Made by a program: the position numbers and the translations under genes. Shown in pieces: positions 32,700-41,146 of a stretch of 64,000 nt of DNA. This DNA is from an uncultured Clostridium sp. (lineage in GTDB: Bacteria > Bacillota > Clostridia > TANB77 > CAG-465), in assembly GCA_900553785.1 (NCBI GenBank), contig USES01000001.1, positions 85,834 through 149,833 on the forward strand, read 5' to 3'. The notes beneath the pieces are model-generated. The model saw nothing but the letters and a program-made list of their open reading frames with translations. It did no database searches and was not told the origin of the DNA. Numbering within the stretch: position 1 is the stretch's first letter; each line of letters starts with the position of its first letter.

Positions 32700-35129
32700 T
32701 TACTCCCTAGAAGCTTTCTTTACGGTTTTTGTAAAAAAGTCTCTAACATTCCATAGAGCATTTATATTAAATACCTTTCCATTTATCCAATTAAATAAGA
32801 AAAATAACAGACATGCTATCATACATATTACGAACAGCAACGGCAATACTTCCTTTGTAATAACAATAGAAAATAACCCATTAAAGACAGTTATTTCTAC
32901 CACTAATATTACTAGCATCAAATAAAAAAGAATTGTTCTAATCCACTGAGATTGACGACTAGTCTCACTTTTTTTATTTGATTTAAATATATCCAAAGGC
33001 TTACACATACTTGACAATAGCAATATTCCTATAAAGCCAGTCACAACTACACACATGCTTGAATATATTTCTGGTGCAATCCTATATCTTCCGCATAGTA
33101 TCACAGTAATAATTATACAAATAACATCTGTAATAGCCGTTCCAAGGGCTTTAGAAACTACATTTTTTAAAAAATGTTTTTTGGCTCTTTCTTTATTTGG
33201 TTCCAACGCTAATACAAAAGACGGAATACCTATTGTTACTACACTTATTAGCGTCAGCTGTATCGGCATAAATGGATACGGCATACTTGCAACTAAGAAA
33301 AATAAAGCAAGTATTGTTGAATATATAGTTTTAGACAAAAATAATGTCGCCGATCTTTCTATATTATTTATTGTTCTTCTACCCTCTTCAACAATTTGAG
33401 GCATAGACGAAAATTCAGAATCTAAAAGTACAAGTTCAGAAATATTACGAGTAGCGTCACTACCACTGGCAATAGCAATACTACAGTCAGATTCTTTTAG
33501 TGCTAGTACATCATTTACACCGTCACCCGTCATTGCAACTGTATGTCCTTTTTCCTTCAAAGCTTTAATAATTTCTTTTTTTTGAATTGGAGTTACACGT
33601 CCAAATATAACATAATCATCGACTATTCTATCTATTTCATCCTCTGAATTTATAGTTTGCATATCTATATATTTATCACTATTATCTAGTCCAACCTTTT
33701 TAGCAACATTTGCTACAGTTATAGGATTATCACCAGATATAAGTTTAATATCCACACCTTGTTCTTTGAAAAACTTTAATGTTTCTTTCGCATTTTTTCT
33801 AATAGCATCACTAATCAATATTAAGCCTAAAACTTCCAAGTTGTCTGGCAAGTTTCTCTCTTTAAAATCATTGTTTGAATGAACCAACACCATTACTCTA
33901 TAATCTTTAGTAAACTCTTCTATTTTCTTTTGATATTCGGAATATTTTTCTTTTAGCACAAACTCAGGTGCTCCAATTACAAAGCTTCCTTCGTTCTCAA
34001 AACTTATTCCTGACCACTTCTTTTGAGATGAAAATGATATTTTGATTGTAGCTTTCCACTGACCAACTTTAGAATACTTCTCCCTAATGGCATCAATAGT
34101 AGAATTTTCATCCTCAGAAGCATACGCTATTTCATTTAGAATTTTTTCTATTTTTTCTTTCTTACAAGACATTTCAACTACATCATCTAGCTTCATTTTT
34201 CCTTCAGTAATGGTTCCTGTTTTATCTAAACATAAAGTATCTACTCTGGCAAGTGCCTCTATACAATATAACTCCTGAACAAGTACCTTTCTTTTAGAAA
34301 GTCTAATTACACTAACGGCTAAAACCGTACTAGTTAAAAGTATCAACCCTTCTGGTATCATCCCTATAATGGCTGCAACTGTATTTACAACAGCATATTT
34401 TATACTATTGCCATCTAAATTATATTGATGTAAAAAAAGAAGAATACCAATTGGTACTATAGCTACAGATACAACTCTTACAATTTCATTTAGTGACTTC
34501 ATTATCTCAGAATTTATTGTTTTTAACTTCTTAGCACCACTTGAAATCTTTGAGGCATAATTATCATCTGCGACATGAATTACTTGTGCTTTGCAATTTC
34601 CACTACCAATAAAACTTCCAGAAAGTAAAGTATCTCCCTTTGACTTATAAATCGGATCTGATTCCCCAGTAATAAAAGCCTCATTAGCCTCTACCTCACC
34701 GTCTAATATTACACAATCAGTAACTATTTGATCTCCTGAATTTATAAGTAACAAGTCATCTAATACAATCTCATTTATTCCTATTTCTTTGTTTTTACCA
34801 TCTCTTAAACAATTAACTTTAACCTGCGCAAGCACAGACAATTTGTCTATTGCTCTTTTAGATTTTATTTCCTGTATAATACTAATTGCTGTATTACATG
34901 AAATTATTATTAAAAACAGTAAATTTTTATATGACCCAACAAGTAATACTGCTATCCCTAGTATTATATTGGTAAAATTGAATAACGTAAATATGTTTTC
35001 AACTAATATTCTTTTTATACTTTTAGTCGGGTTAGAAGTATCATAATTTACCTGACGCTTTTTAATTCTTTCATTTACTTCTTTGCTTGTTAACCCCGTA
35101 TCTATAATGTTTTTTTCTAAATTTTTCAT
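32700..35129 (-). CDS. Cation-translocating P-type ATPase (CtpE-like)
   Basis: An 809-residue ion pump. Motifs: actuator FITGESDP, TM4 IGMIPEGLILL, phosphorylation site CLDKTGTITEG, hinge and nucleotide domain KKWSGISFE, and MTGDGVNDVLALKE. There are no N-terminal heavy-metal domains. The PEGL transmembrane motif and overall form resemble mycobacterial CtpE, implicated in calcium uptake, so calcium is a reasonable guess (inference). About ten membrane helices. A short 15-bp inverted repeat (35160-35174) lies in its leader. Only a weak hairpin follows the stop codon. Confidence 0.88.
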   Translation of the reverse strand: MKNLEKNIIDTGLTSKEVNERIKKRQVNYDTSNPTKSIKRILVENIFTLFNFTNIILGIAVLLVGSYKNLLFLIIISCNTAISIIQEIKSKRAIDKLSVLAQVKVNCLRDGKNKEIGINEIVLDDLLLINSGDQIVTDCVILDGEVEANEAFITGESDPIYKSKGDTLLSGSFIGSGNCKAQVIHVADDNYASKISSGAKKLKTINSEIMKSLNEIVRVVSVAIVPIGILLFLHQYNLDGNSIKYAVVNTVAAIIGMIPEGLILLTSTVLAVSVIRLSKRKVLVQELYCIEALARVDTLCLDKTGTITEGKMKLDDVVEMSCKKEKIEKILNEIAYASEDENSTIDAIREKYSKVGQWKATIKISFSSQKKWSGISFENEGSFVIGAPEFVLKEKYSEYQKKIEEFTKDYRVMVLVHSNNDFKERNLPDNLEVLGLILISDAIRKNAKETLKFFKEQGVDIKLISGDNPITVANVAKKVGLDNSDKYIDMQTINSEDEIDRIVDDYVIFGRVTPIQKKEIIKALKEKGHTVAMTGDGVNDVLALKESDCSIAIASGSDATRNISELVLLDSEFSSMPQIVEEGRRTINNIERSATLFLSKTIYSTILALFFLVASMPYPFMPIQLTLISVVTIGIPSFVLALEPNKERAKKHFLKNVVSKALGTAITDVICIIITVILCGRYRIAPEIYSSMCVVVTGFIGILLLSSMCKPLDIFKSNKKSETSRQSQWIRTILFYLMLVILVVEITVFNGLFSIVITKEVLPLLFVICMIACLLFFLFNWINGKVFNINALWNVRDFFTKTVKKASRE

Positions 35130-35159
35130 ATTATTATTTTCCCTTATTTACAAGCACAA

Positions 35160-35174
35160 AAGGTAATTTTTACC
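35160..35174. repeat. 15-bp inverted repeat in the P-type ATPase leader
   Basis: AGGTAATTTTTACCT, arms of six bases, between the promoter and the ATPase start. Candidate operator or RNA hairpin. Confidence 0.35.
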
Positions 35175-35190
35175 TCTCAATTGCGAATAT

Positions 35191-35219
35191 ATTATACACT
35201 AATCATAACTATAAGTAAA
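35191..35219 (-). promoter_or_regulatory. Promoter for the P-type ATPase gene
   Basis: TTTACT (35214-35219), 17-bp spacer, TATAAT (35191-35196). Confidence 0.6.
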
Positions 35220-35231
35220 CAAAATAAAATA

Positions 35232-35264
35232 CAAAAATGTCTTGTGGTATCACCCCCAAGACAT
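35232..35264 (-). terminator. Terminator of the spoIIIA operon
   Basis: ATGTCTTG (35237-35244) pairs with CAAGACAT (35257-35264). On the minus strand it is followed by TTTTTGTATTTT. Confidence 0.8.
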
Positions 35265-35290
35265 ATATTATAAAAATCAATACTTAAAAA

Positions 35291-35869
35291 TTATTTCGAC
35301 TGAGTTATAGTTATTTTATCCGCATCTATTCCAAGTTCATCTTGTATTATTTTCTCTATTAGTGCAATCTCTGTTTCAGTGAGCTCTTCTTCAGATTCTA
35401 CAATAACATTTACGTTATCACCTGTTGGAACTATAACAAGATTTTTTATTCCTTTAGACTTTATTAAATTTTCAACAATACTTATAACATGTTTTCTTTT
35501 TATAACATCAGCTAACTTTTCTTGATACTGTTCTTTTGTAGAAGTATCTTGCTCACTAGATATAGCAGCCTTATATGTTTCTTCTAATTCAGAAAACATA
35601 TTGTCTCTTTGAGATCTAAATGTTGCAAGACTACTTTCAGTGTACTTTTTACTATTGTTAGTATTTGTATTGCTTTCAGTATATATAGATACATTATTGC
35701 TATTTGAACCTATATTATCATATAAAAAAACATCAGCTCCAGAAACATGAACAGTTTGCCCTAAATCTTTTTCTCTTTCCGGATCATATTTGTAATTTAT
35801 ATATCCTGCAATCATAATCATAAAAGATAAACTTAAAAGTGCAAGTTGACTTCTTTTAATAATTTTCAA
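35291..35869 (-). CDS. spoIIIAH: Stage III sporulation protein AH
   Basis: Mother-cell ring protein that binds SpoIIQ of the forespore to form the feeding channel. 192 residues: short cytosolic N-terminus (KIIKRSQLALLSL), one membrane helix, an Asn/Ser/Thr-rich linker and a C-terminal YscJ/FliF-like domain (RKHVISIVENLIKSKGIKNL). TTG at 35869 is chosen because GGAGGG lies 6 bp upstream and the N-terminus fits the family. An ATG at 35899 would overlap spoIIIAG. Confidence 0.93.
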   Translation of the reverse strand: MKIIKRSQLALLSLSFMIMIAGYINYKYDPEREKDLGQTVHVSGADVFLYDNIGSNSNNVSIYTESNTNTNNSKKYTESSLATFRSQRDNMFSELEETYKAAISSEQDTSTKEQYQEKLADVIKRKHVISIVENLIKSKGIKNLVIVPTGDNVNVIVESEEELTETEIALIEKIIQDELGIDADKITITQSK

Positions 35870-35882
35870 ATCAATCCCTCCG

Positions 35883-36416
35883 CTATTTTTCAAATACACT
35901 TATTTTATACAATGGTATACCAGTAATACATGACACCGCCTCTTTAATTTTAGCCGAGTTGCTATTTGCTCCTATTGCAACTATTATCGCGCCTTCTGCA
36001 GTTGCAAGCTCTGTACTTTCTACAATGGGCGTTTTACCACTTACTCCATCTTGGTAAGCAACACTTTTTTGAGTAACTGAAGTTATACTTGTTCTACCAT
36101 TAGACTTTTCCTCATCTGTATTTTCTTTAATATCATATACAGGAACTATTTTATCTGTTGTCGAATAATTAATCATCACACTAACTTCACTAACTCCGCT
36201 GATTTCACTTAATATTTTTTCTAAACGTTCTTCTGTACTTATTTTACTCTCTACGGTTATATTACTACTATTTGTTTCCACCACCTTATTGTCTTTTTTT
36301 AATACATAATTTAGAACAAATAACAACATAGCCATTAAACATAAAGCTAATATCAAATTCTGAGTCTTCTTATCATTATCCAATATATGCTTTAATTTAT
36401 TTATATATTTCTCCAT
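35883..36416 (-). CDS. spoIIIAG: Stage III sporulation protein AG
   Basis: Forms the large ring of the mother cell-forespore secretion-like complex. 177 residues: one membrane helix (~18-38) and a C-terminal ring-building domain (ILSEISGVSEVSVMINYSTT ... AEGAIIVAIGANS). The ATG follows GGAGAATAACAAAT. It lies 5 bp after spoIIIAF. Confidence 0.93.
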   Translation of the reverse strand: MEKYINKLKHILDNDKKTQNLILALCLMAMLLFVLNYVLKKDNKVVETNSSNITVESKISTEERLEKILSEISGVSEVSVMINYSTTDKIVPVYDIKENTDEEKSNGRTSITSVTQKSVAYQDGVSGKTPIVESTELATAEGAIIVAIGANSNSAKIKEAVSCITGIPLYKISVFEK

Positions 36417-36421
36417 ATTTG

Positions 36422-36943
36422 TTATTCTCCTTTATTAACAATCTTTAACATATTTGATGGTATATCATACTCCGATATAATTTTATCTAATACTAATTTA
36501 GCCATACTTATGCTTCCGTCTGTTGTATAAACAATTACTTCCTCTATTTTATAATCCTCGTTTAACTCAACTTCAACTTTTTCTACTGTCGTAATGTCTT
36601 TTAGATTTTTAGAAAACTTATCAAACAACTCTTCTTCTAAATTAGTTTTTACTCTACTAACTATCGTAGTATTCATATATTCCTTAAATTTTAAATCTCC
36701 TTGTTGAGTCGCATTAGATGTCCCTGTATTATTTGAAATAGCAAGAAGTGCATTATCTATAGCCTCTTCAACGCCATTTCCTTTTAAAAAGTTAAATACT
36801 GGAGATATTATAGTTAGTATTATAAGAAGTGATATAAAACTAGAAACATATTTTTTGAGTTTTGTATTTGGTAAAAACAATTCTAATATTATTGCAAAAA
36901 TAGCAATATACAATATACTTGTCACATATTCTTTAAAATCCAT
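36422..36943 (-). CDS. spoIIIAF: Stage III sporulation protein AF
   Basis: 173-residue membrane component: two N-terminal hydrophobic helices (YVTSILYIAIFAIILELFLP and FISLLIILTIISPVF), then a soluble domain with a ring-building fold. ATG at 36943 follows GAGGTGGTAATA; the upstream GTG falls inside that ribosome-binding site. Confidence 0.92.
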   Translation of the reverse strand: MDFKEYVTSILYIAIFAIILELFLPNTKLKKYVSSFISLLIILTIISPVFNFLKGNGVEEAIDNALLAISNNTGTSNATQQGDLKFKEYMNTTIVSRVKTNLEEELFDKFSKNLKDITTVEKVEVELNEDYKIEEVIVYTTDGSISMAKLVLDKIISEYDIPSNMLKIVNKGE

Positions 36944-36957
36944 TATTACCACCTCAT

Positions 36958-38082
36958 TTATTCTATTACTTTCCCTACAAGTGACATTACTATTGATATT
37001 GAAATTATGAACGTCACACTTGTACTTATTAAAACTCCTAGCATTGTTTTAAATACATCAGAAAACTTATCTAAAAGTTTTACTACACTTTTATCCGTAT
37101 TTATGCTCTCAGCTACAGCAGTTATAAAACTTGTAACTATAACAGTAATTGTTAATTTTACAACTGGCCCAAACATAACAATTATTAAAGTAATTACAGC
37201 TAACACTCCTGCAGTCTTGGATATTATTTCTGTTGCTCCCATTACAAACTCCACACTGTCTGACACAAATTTTCCAACCACAGGTATTACTCCAGATACA
37301 GCTGTCTGTGTGGCCTTTAATGTTACTCCATCAACACTAGTGGTAACTGAAGTTCCAAGTGATGTAACACCTAAAAATACACTTAACAAAATAGCATTTA
37401 TCCACAATGCAGTCTTATTACACATGCTTCCAAATTTTTCTAAATCTATTTTTTCTGATATGCTTGTGATAATACTAAAAACAATAGTAACCGTAATAAG
37501 CGGCATAATTACATAATTCACGCTAAAACTTATTAGCTGAACAATTAACAATATAGCCGGTTCAACTATTCCAACCGTAGTAACAGCTCCTGTAAGTATA
37601 AGTAATGACATTAAAAAAGGTGATACAATTTGAACTATAGAACTTTGAATCCCAACCACTTTCTTAACAGTATCTGCAAATTCTCCAAAAGTAACTAACA
37701 AATATGCAACTATTACAAATACTGTTAAAATATTAGCCACTTTGGTTATTGTACTATCGTTATCTAGCTCTAATGCTTTCATCACACCAACTATTACTAT
37801 AAATGTAAGAAGAAACAATACTTCTTTCATACATGGTATAATTGAATCTTTAACGCTTCCTGCAATCTTTTTCAAAATGGTATCATATTCAATACTCTTC
37901 CCACTAATTAAGTCTTCTGAAATATCTTGCAAATTCATTCCTTCAGTATATTCATTTAATTCTTCTATAATACTATTTAATCCTACATCTTCAGATACTT
38001 GATTAGTATCAAACGCATATAAAAGATTATTGCTTAAAAAACATATTCCAAACAATATAATTAACACACTTACTCGTCTCAT
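36958..38082 (-). CDS. spoIIIAE: Stage III sporulation protein AE
   Basis: A 374-residue multi-span membrane protein with an N-terminal signal peptide (MRRVSVLIILFGICFLSNNLLYA). About eight hydrophobic helices follow, with conserved VTSLGTSVTTSVDGVTLKAT. Putative translocation component of the SpoIIIA-SpoIIQ complex. Overlaps spoIIIAD by 4 bp. Confidence 0.95.
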   Translation of the reverse strand: MRRVSVLIILFGICFLSNNLLYAFDTNQVSEDVGLNSIIEELNEYTEGMNLQDISEDLISGKSIEYDTILKKIAGSVKDSIIPCMKEVLFLLTFIVIVGVMKALELDNDSTITKVANILTVFVIVAYLLVTFGEFADTVKKVVGIQSSIVQIVSPFLMSLLILTGAVTTVGIVEPAILLIVQLISFSVNYVIMPLITVTIVFSIITSISEKIDLEKFGSMCNKTALWINAILLSVFLGVTSLGTSVTTSVDGVTLKATQTAVSGVIPVVGKFVSDSVEFVMGATEIISKTAGVLAVITLIIVMFGPVVKLTITVIVTSFITAVAESINTDKSVVKLLDKFSDVFKTMLGVLISTSVTFIISISIVMSLVGKVIE

Positions 38083-38462
38083 AAAAGCCCCACTATCTGC
38101 TCTAAAATTTGGCTAAGTATTGGCAAAGTTAAGGTCACTATCATAACCTTGCCAGCCATTTCTAATTTAGTGCCAATGGCACTTTCTTTTGCATCTATGC
38201 ACAAATTTTTACCAAATTCTACTAAATAAACAATACCTGAAACCTTTAGTATGAGTGTTAAATACTTTGACTCAGTCTTTGAAATAGCACTTAGTTTATC
38301 TAGAACATTAAATATTCCGTCTATATTTGAAACTACATATATCATTATGACAACGCTAGCAATTATTGAAATTAAGCATGCGATAGATTTATTTTGTTCT
38401 CTAACTATAACTATTAGTATAACTGCTGTAATGCAAAAAGCACAAACTTTAATTATATTCAT
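38079..38462 (-). CDS. spoIIIAD: Stage III sporulation protein AD
   Basis: A 127-residue membrane protein with four hydrophobic helices (IIKVCAFCITAVILIVIV, IACLISIIASVVIMIYVV, YLTLILKVSGIVYLVEFG, KVMIVTLTLPILSQILE). Operon position between AC and AE and length are canonical. Confidence 0.93.
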   Translation of the reverse strand: MNIIKVCAFCITAVILIVIVREQNKSIACLISIIASVVIMIYVVSNIDGIFNVLDKLSAISKTESKYLTLILKVSGIVYLVEFGKNLCIDAKESAIGTKLEMAGKVMIVTLTLPILSQILEQIVGLL

Positions 38463-38471
38463 TTCTCACCA

Positions 38472-38666
38472 TTACAAGTTAAATACACTTCTTACAGTGT
38501 TAAATAATTCACTTATCTTGCTAATTACCAACATTAAAACAATAATTAAACCAGTTATAGTTATCATCATTGCTTGATCTTCACGTCCAGCTTTTGATAG
38601 CACTTGATTTAATACTGCAACCAATATTCCTATTCCGGCTATTTTAAAAAGTAAATCTACTTCCAA
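38472..38666 (-). CDS. spoIIIAC: Stage III sporulation protein AC
   Basis: A 64-residue membrane protein with two helices: EVDLLFKIAGIGILVAVLNQ, then a helix after KAGREDQAMMITI. TTG at 38666 is preferred because GGGGTG lies 6 bp upstream and the resulting N-terminus (M-EVDLLFKIAGIG) is the family norm. The GTG at 38675 is part of that ribosome-binding site. Confidence 0.93.
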   Translation of the reverse strand: MEVDLLFKIAGIGILVAVLNQVLSKAGREDQAMMITITGLIIVLMLVISKISELFNTVRSVFNL

Positions 38667-38677
38667 TAATATCACCC

Positions 38678-39184
38678 CTATATTATGACTATAGCTAGCA
38701 TTAAACCAGCTACAAGACCAATTGTCCTATACAACTTGCTGTTTTTGTTTTTCTCTTCTTTTGCATCTAACTCTAAATCTTCTATAGTTTTTATGGTATT
38801 ATTCATAATCCCAACCTGAGATTCTACATCACTAGTTCCAAGTGATGTTATACAATTAGAAATAATCTGCTTATCATAAGGCTTAAGAGCTAACATATTG
38901 TTAATCTCATGAACTACCATCTCCTCAGAATATGTATTTTCCAAAATCGATGTAGATATACTTCCCATTACATCTTTTAAATCAGAAGTAAAATCTTGTC
39001 TTGAAGCTTCTATTGCATTAGGTAAAGTAGTTAAATTATAACTAATATCATTACTTATTCTTCTAAACAATACTTTGCTTTCTCTTAATATTTGTTCTCT
39101 TTGTTCATATTTTCTAGCCTTTTTTATACCTATTATTGTTGGTATAGAAACTAAAACTAATACTAACACACATTTGATAGCCAT
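38678..39184 (-). CDS. spoIIIAB: Stage III sporulation protein AB
   Basis: A 168-residue protein with membrane helices at both ends and a helical soluble centre, related to type II secretion protein F-like parts. It begins MAIKCVLVLVLVSIPTIIG and contains LFRRISNDISYNLTTLPNAI. Overlaps spoIIIAA by 22 bp. Confidence 0.92.
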   Translation of the reverse strand: MAIKCVLVLVLVSIPTIIGIKKARKYEQREQILRESKVLFRRISNDISYNLTTLPNAIEASRQDFTSDLKDVMGSISTSILENTYSEEMVVHEINNMLALKPYDKQIISNCITSLGTSDVESQVGIMNNTIKTIEDLELDAKEEKNKNSKLYRTIGLVAGLMLAIVII

Positions 39185-40044
39185 TTTTTATCTCCTTTTA
39201 AATCTACTATTTTTTCCACCTTACCTATATCACTTGATAGGTAAATGATTAGCTTAAAAACTCCTTTGTTTACCAGTTGCTGCAAATCATATGGTAAATC
39301 TTGATATGCACTGCCATGTGCCGTCGCTATTACACTTACACCACACATAGAAGCGTTTAGTATTGCACTGCAATCTTCAAAACCACCTATTTCATCTGTA
39401 GCAATTACATCTATTCCCATACATCTAACTAAAGTATTTATTCCTTTTTCCTTAGATATTCCAGATATTACATCTGTCCTTGGACCAATATTTAATGTGG
39501 GTTTTCCCTGGTAAACGTTTGCTATTTCATATCTTTCATCAACAATCCCTACGTTTTCTCCGCTACTACTAACATTCCTTATAACATCCCTTAACATTGT
39601 CGTTTTACCCTTACCAGGCGGGGATATTATCAAAGTATTTTGCACTTTTTCATTTACACATATCCTATTTATTATTGAATTACTGCATCCAATTATCTCG
39701 TGAGCTATTCTAATATTCATTGATGTCACATTTTTAATATTTTTAACTCTTCCATTTTCTTGTACAACCTCACCAGATATTCCTATTCTATTACCCCCAT
39801 ATGCTGTTATATAACCAGAATTTATGTTGTCTTGGATAGAATAAATAGAATTATTAGATACTCTTTTTAAAATCTCTGTCATGTCCTGAGATTTTACAAC
39901 GTATTCAAACACTTTCTCTTTATCTAATAACCTTATTCGCAATTTTTGATTCACTCTAAGTCTTATTTCAGTTATATAACTTACTTGTATTTTCTCCAAA
40001 TATTGCATTATTTCTGGAGGTAATATCTTCATTAAATTTTCCAT
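39163..40044 (-). CDS. spoIIIAA: Stage III sporulation protein AA (ATPase)
   Basis: Secretion-type ATPase thought to energise the mother cell-forespore complex. The 293-residue protein has an N-terminal EIRLRVNQ region, Walker A ISPPGKGKTTMLRDVI, IVDERYEIA, Walker B-like IDVIATDEIGG and an ATAHGS box. ATG follows GGAGATATAAT. First gene of the operon. Its promoter would be mother-cell specific (sigma-E in Bacillus); I could not define the boxes in 40045-40200. Confidence 0.95.
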   Translation of the reverse strand: MENLMKILPPEIMQYLEKIQVSYITEIRLRVNQKLRIRLLDKEKVFEYVVKSQDMTEILKRVSNNSIYSIQDNINSGYITAYGGNRIGISGEVVQENGRVKNIKNVTSMNIRIAHEIIGCSNSIINRICVNEKVQNTLIISPPGKGKTTMLRDVIRNVSSSGENVGIVDERYEIANVYQGKPTLNIGPRTDVISGISKEKGINTLVRCMGIDVIATDEIGGFEDCSAILNASMCGVSVIATAHGSAYQDLPYDLQQLVNKGVFKLIIYLSSDIGKVEKIVDLKGDKKWLSNVC

Positions 40045-40177
40045 ATTATATCTCCTATAGCTTGACTATATATTACAATACTCATATACAAAAAAAATGT
40101 AATAATATATACAACCTCATTAAAAGAATTTTTACATATTGTCGAAAATTATTTATATATTTTTTGTATATTCAGGC

Positions 40178-40206
40178 TTGACTTTTCACACAATATATAG
40201 TATATT
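40178..40206 (+). promoter_or_regulatory. Promoter for tRNA-Met
   Basis: TTGACT (40178-40183), 17-bp spacer, TATATT (40201-40206). Confidence 0.6.
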
Positions 40207-40225
40207 ATTTTAGTAACTTGCAGAT

Positions 40226-40302
40226 GGCGGCGTAGCTTAGATGGCTAGAGCGTGCGGTTCATACCCGCAAGGTCATTGGTTCGATTCCAATCGCCGCTAC
40301 CA
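40226..40302 (+). tRNA. tRNA-Met, elongator (anticodon CAT)
   Basis: Acceptor GGCGGCG pairs with CGCCGCT; D-arm GCTTAGATGGCTAGAGC; anticodon stem TGCGG/CCGCA with loop TTCATAC, anticodon CAT at 40260-40262. The T-arm is ATTGG-TTCGATT-CCAAT and CCA is encoded. The body matches Firmicutes elongator tRNA-Met rather than the initiator or lysidine-modified tRNA-Ile. Confidence 0.9.
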
Positions 40303-40308
40303 AACTAA

Positions 40309-40346
40309 AAAAGGAGGATTCTATTTTATTTGAATCCTTCTTTTTT
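40309..40346 (+). terminator. Terminator of tRNA-Met
   Basis: AAGGAGGATTC (from 40311) pairs with GAATCCTTCTT (from 40332), followed by TTTTTT. Confidence 0.8.
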
Positions 40347-40354
40347 ACTTTTAG

Positions 40355-40398
40355 CCAAAAATAACGATACATGATTAAAGTATCATGTACCGTTATTA
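40355..40398 (-). terminator. Terminator after the SDR gene
   Basis: ATAACGATACATGAT (40361-40375) pairs with ATCATGTACCGTTAT (40382-40396). On the minus strand it is followed by TTTTTGG. Confidence 0.8.
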
Positions 40399-40405
40399 AA
40401 ATTCT

Positions 40406-41143
40406 TTAAATAAGTAATCCTCCATTAGGACTAATAACTTGACCAGTTATATATCTTGCGCCTTCACCTGCTAAAAACATAACAAGTTCAGCTACTTCTT
40501 CCGGTCTTCCAAATCTCTCCATAGGTATCATAGATTTAGTCAAGGCCAAATCTTCCATCGAATAATTTTTTCTTAACATATCTGTATTTATTGCACCAGG
40601 TGCAACAGCGTTAACTGTGATATTACTAAGAGCTAGTTCCTTTGCTAAAGCCTTAGTAAAACCTATTACTCCAGCTTTTGATGTGGAATATGCAACTTCA
40701 CATGAACTTCCAGCTATACCATCAATAGAAGAAATGTTTATTATACTACCATCTTTTTCTTTAATCATGGAATATCTTAAAGCTGCTTGTGTAACATTAA
40801 ATACACCTTTTAAATTTACTTGCATTATATTTTCCCAATCCTGCTCGGTTATTTCTGTAAATAACTTAACATTACATATTCCTGCATTATTAACTAAAAC
40901 ATCTATCTTGCCAAATTCTTTTACTGCATATTCCATCATGCTATTTACTTCATCGCGATTAGAAATGTCAGCTTTAAACATTTCTACTACTCCATCACAA
41001 TCTTTTAAATCTTCTACTATATCTCTAGCAGATTGATCTGAGCTATTGTAATTCAAAATAACATTATATCCTTCTTTAGCAAATGTATAAACAATCGCTT
41101 TACCAATGCCACGTGAGCCACCAGTTACTAATACTGTTTTCAT
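40406..41143 (-). CDS. Short-chain dehydrogenase, FabG-like
   Basis: An NAD(P)H-dependent 3-oxoacyl-ACP reductase-like enzyme. The 245-residue protein has TGGSRGIG, VNNAG, the catalytic Ser in ISSID, YSTSK (Tyr-x3-Lys) and a typical C-terminus MFLAGEGARYITGQVISPNGG. No other fatty-acid genes are nearby. It lies 3 bp after the coiled-coil gene, an odd partner, so its true substrate is open. Confidence 0.9.
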   Translation of the reverse strand: MKTVLVTGGSRGIGKAIVYTFAKEGYNVILNYNSSDQSARDIVEDLKDCDGVVEMFKADISNRDEVNSMMEYAVKEFGKIDVLVNNAGICNVKLFTEITEQDWENIMQVNLKGVFNVTQAALRYSMIKEKDGSIINISSIDGIAGSSCEVAYSTSKAGVIGFTKALAKELALSNITVNAVAPGAINTDMLRKNYSMEDLALTKSMIPMERFGRPEEVAELVMFLAGEGARYITGQVISPNGGLLI

Positions 41144-41146
41144 AAC

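Noticed and set aside
40045..40200. Sigma-E type promoter for spoIIIA
   Set aside because: Expected from biology, but I could not find convincing -35/-10 boxes in this A/T-rich stretch, so it is not listed.
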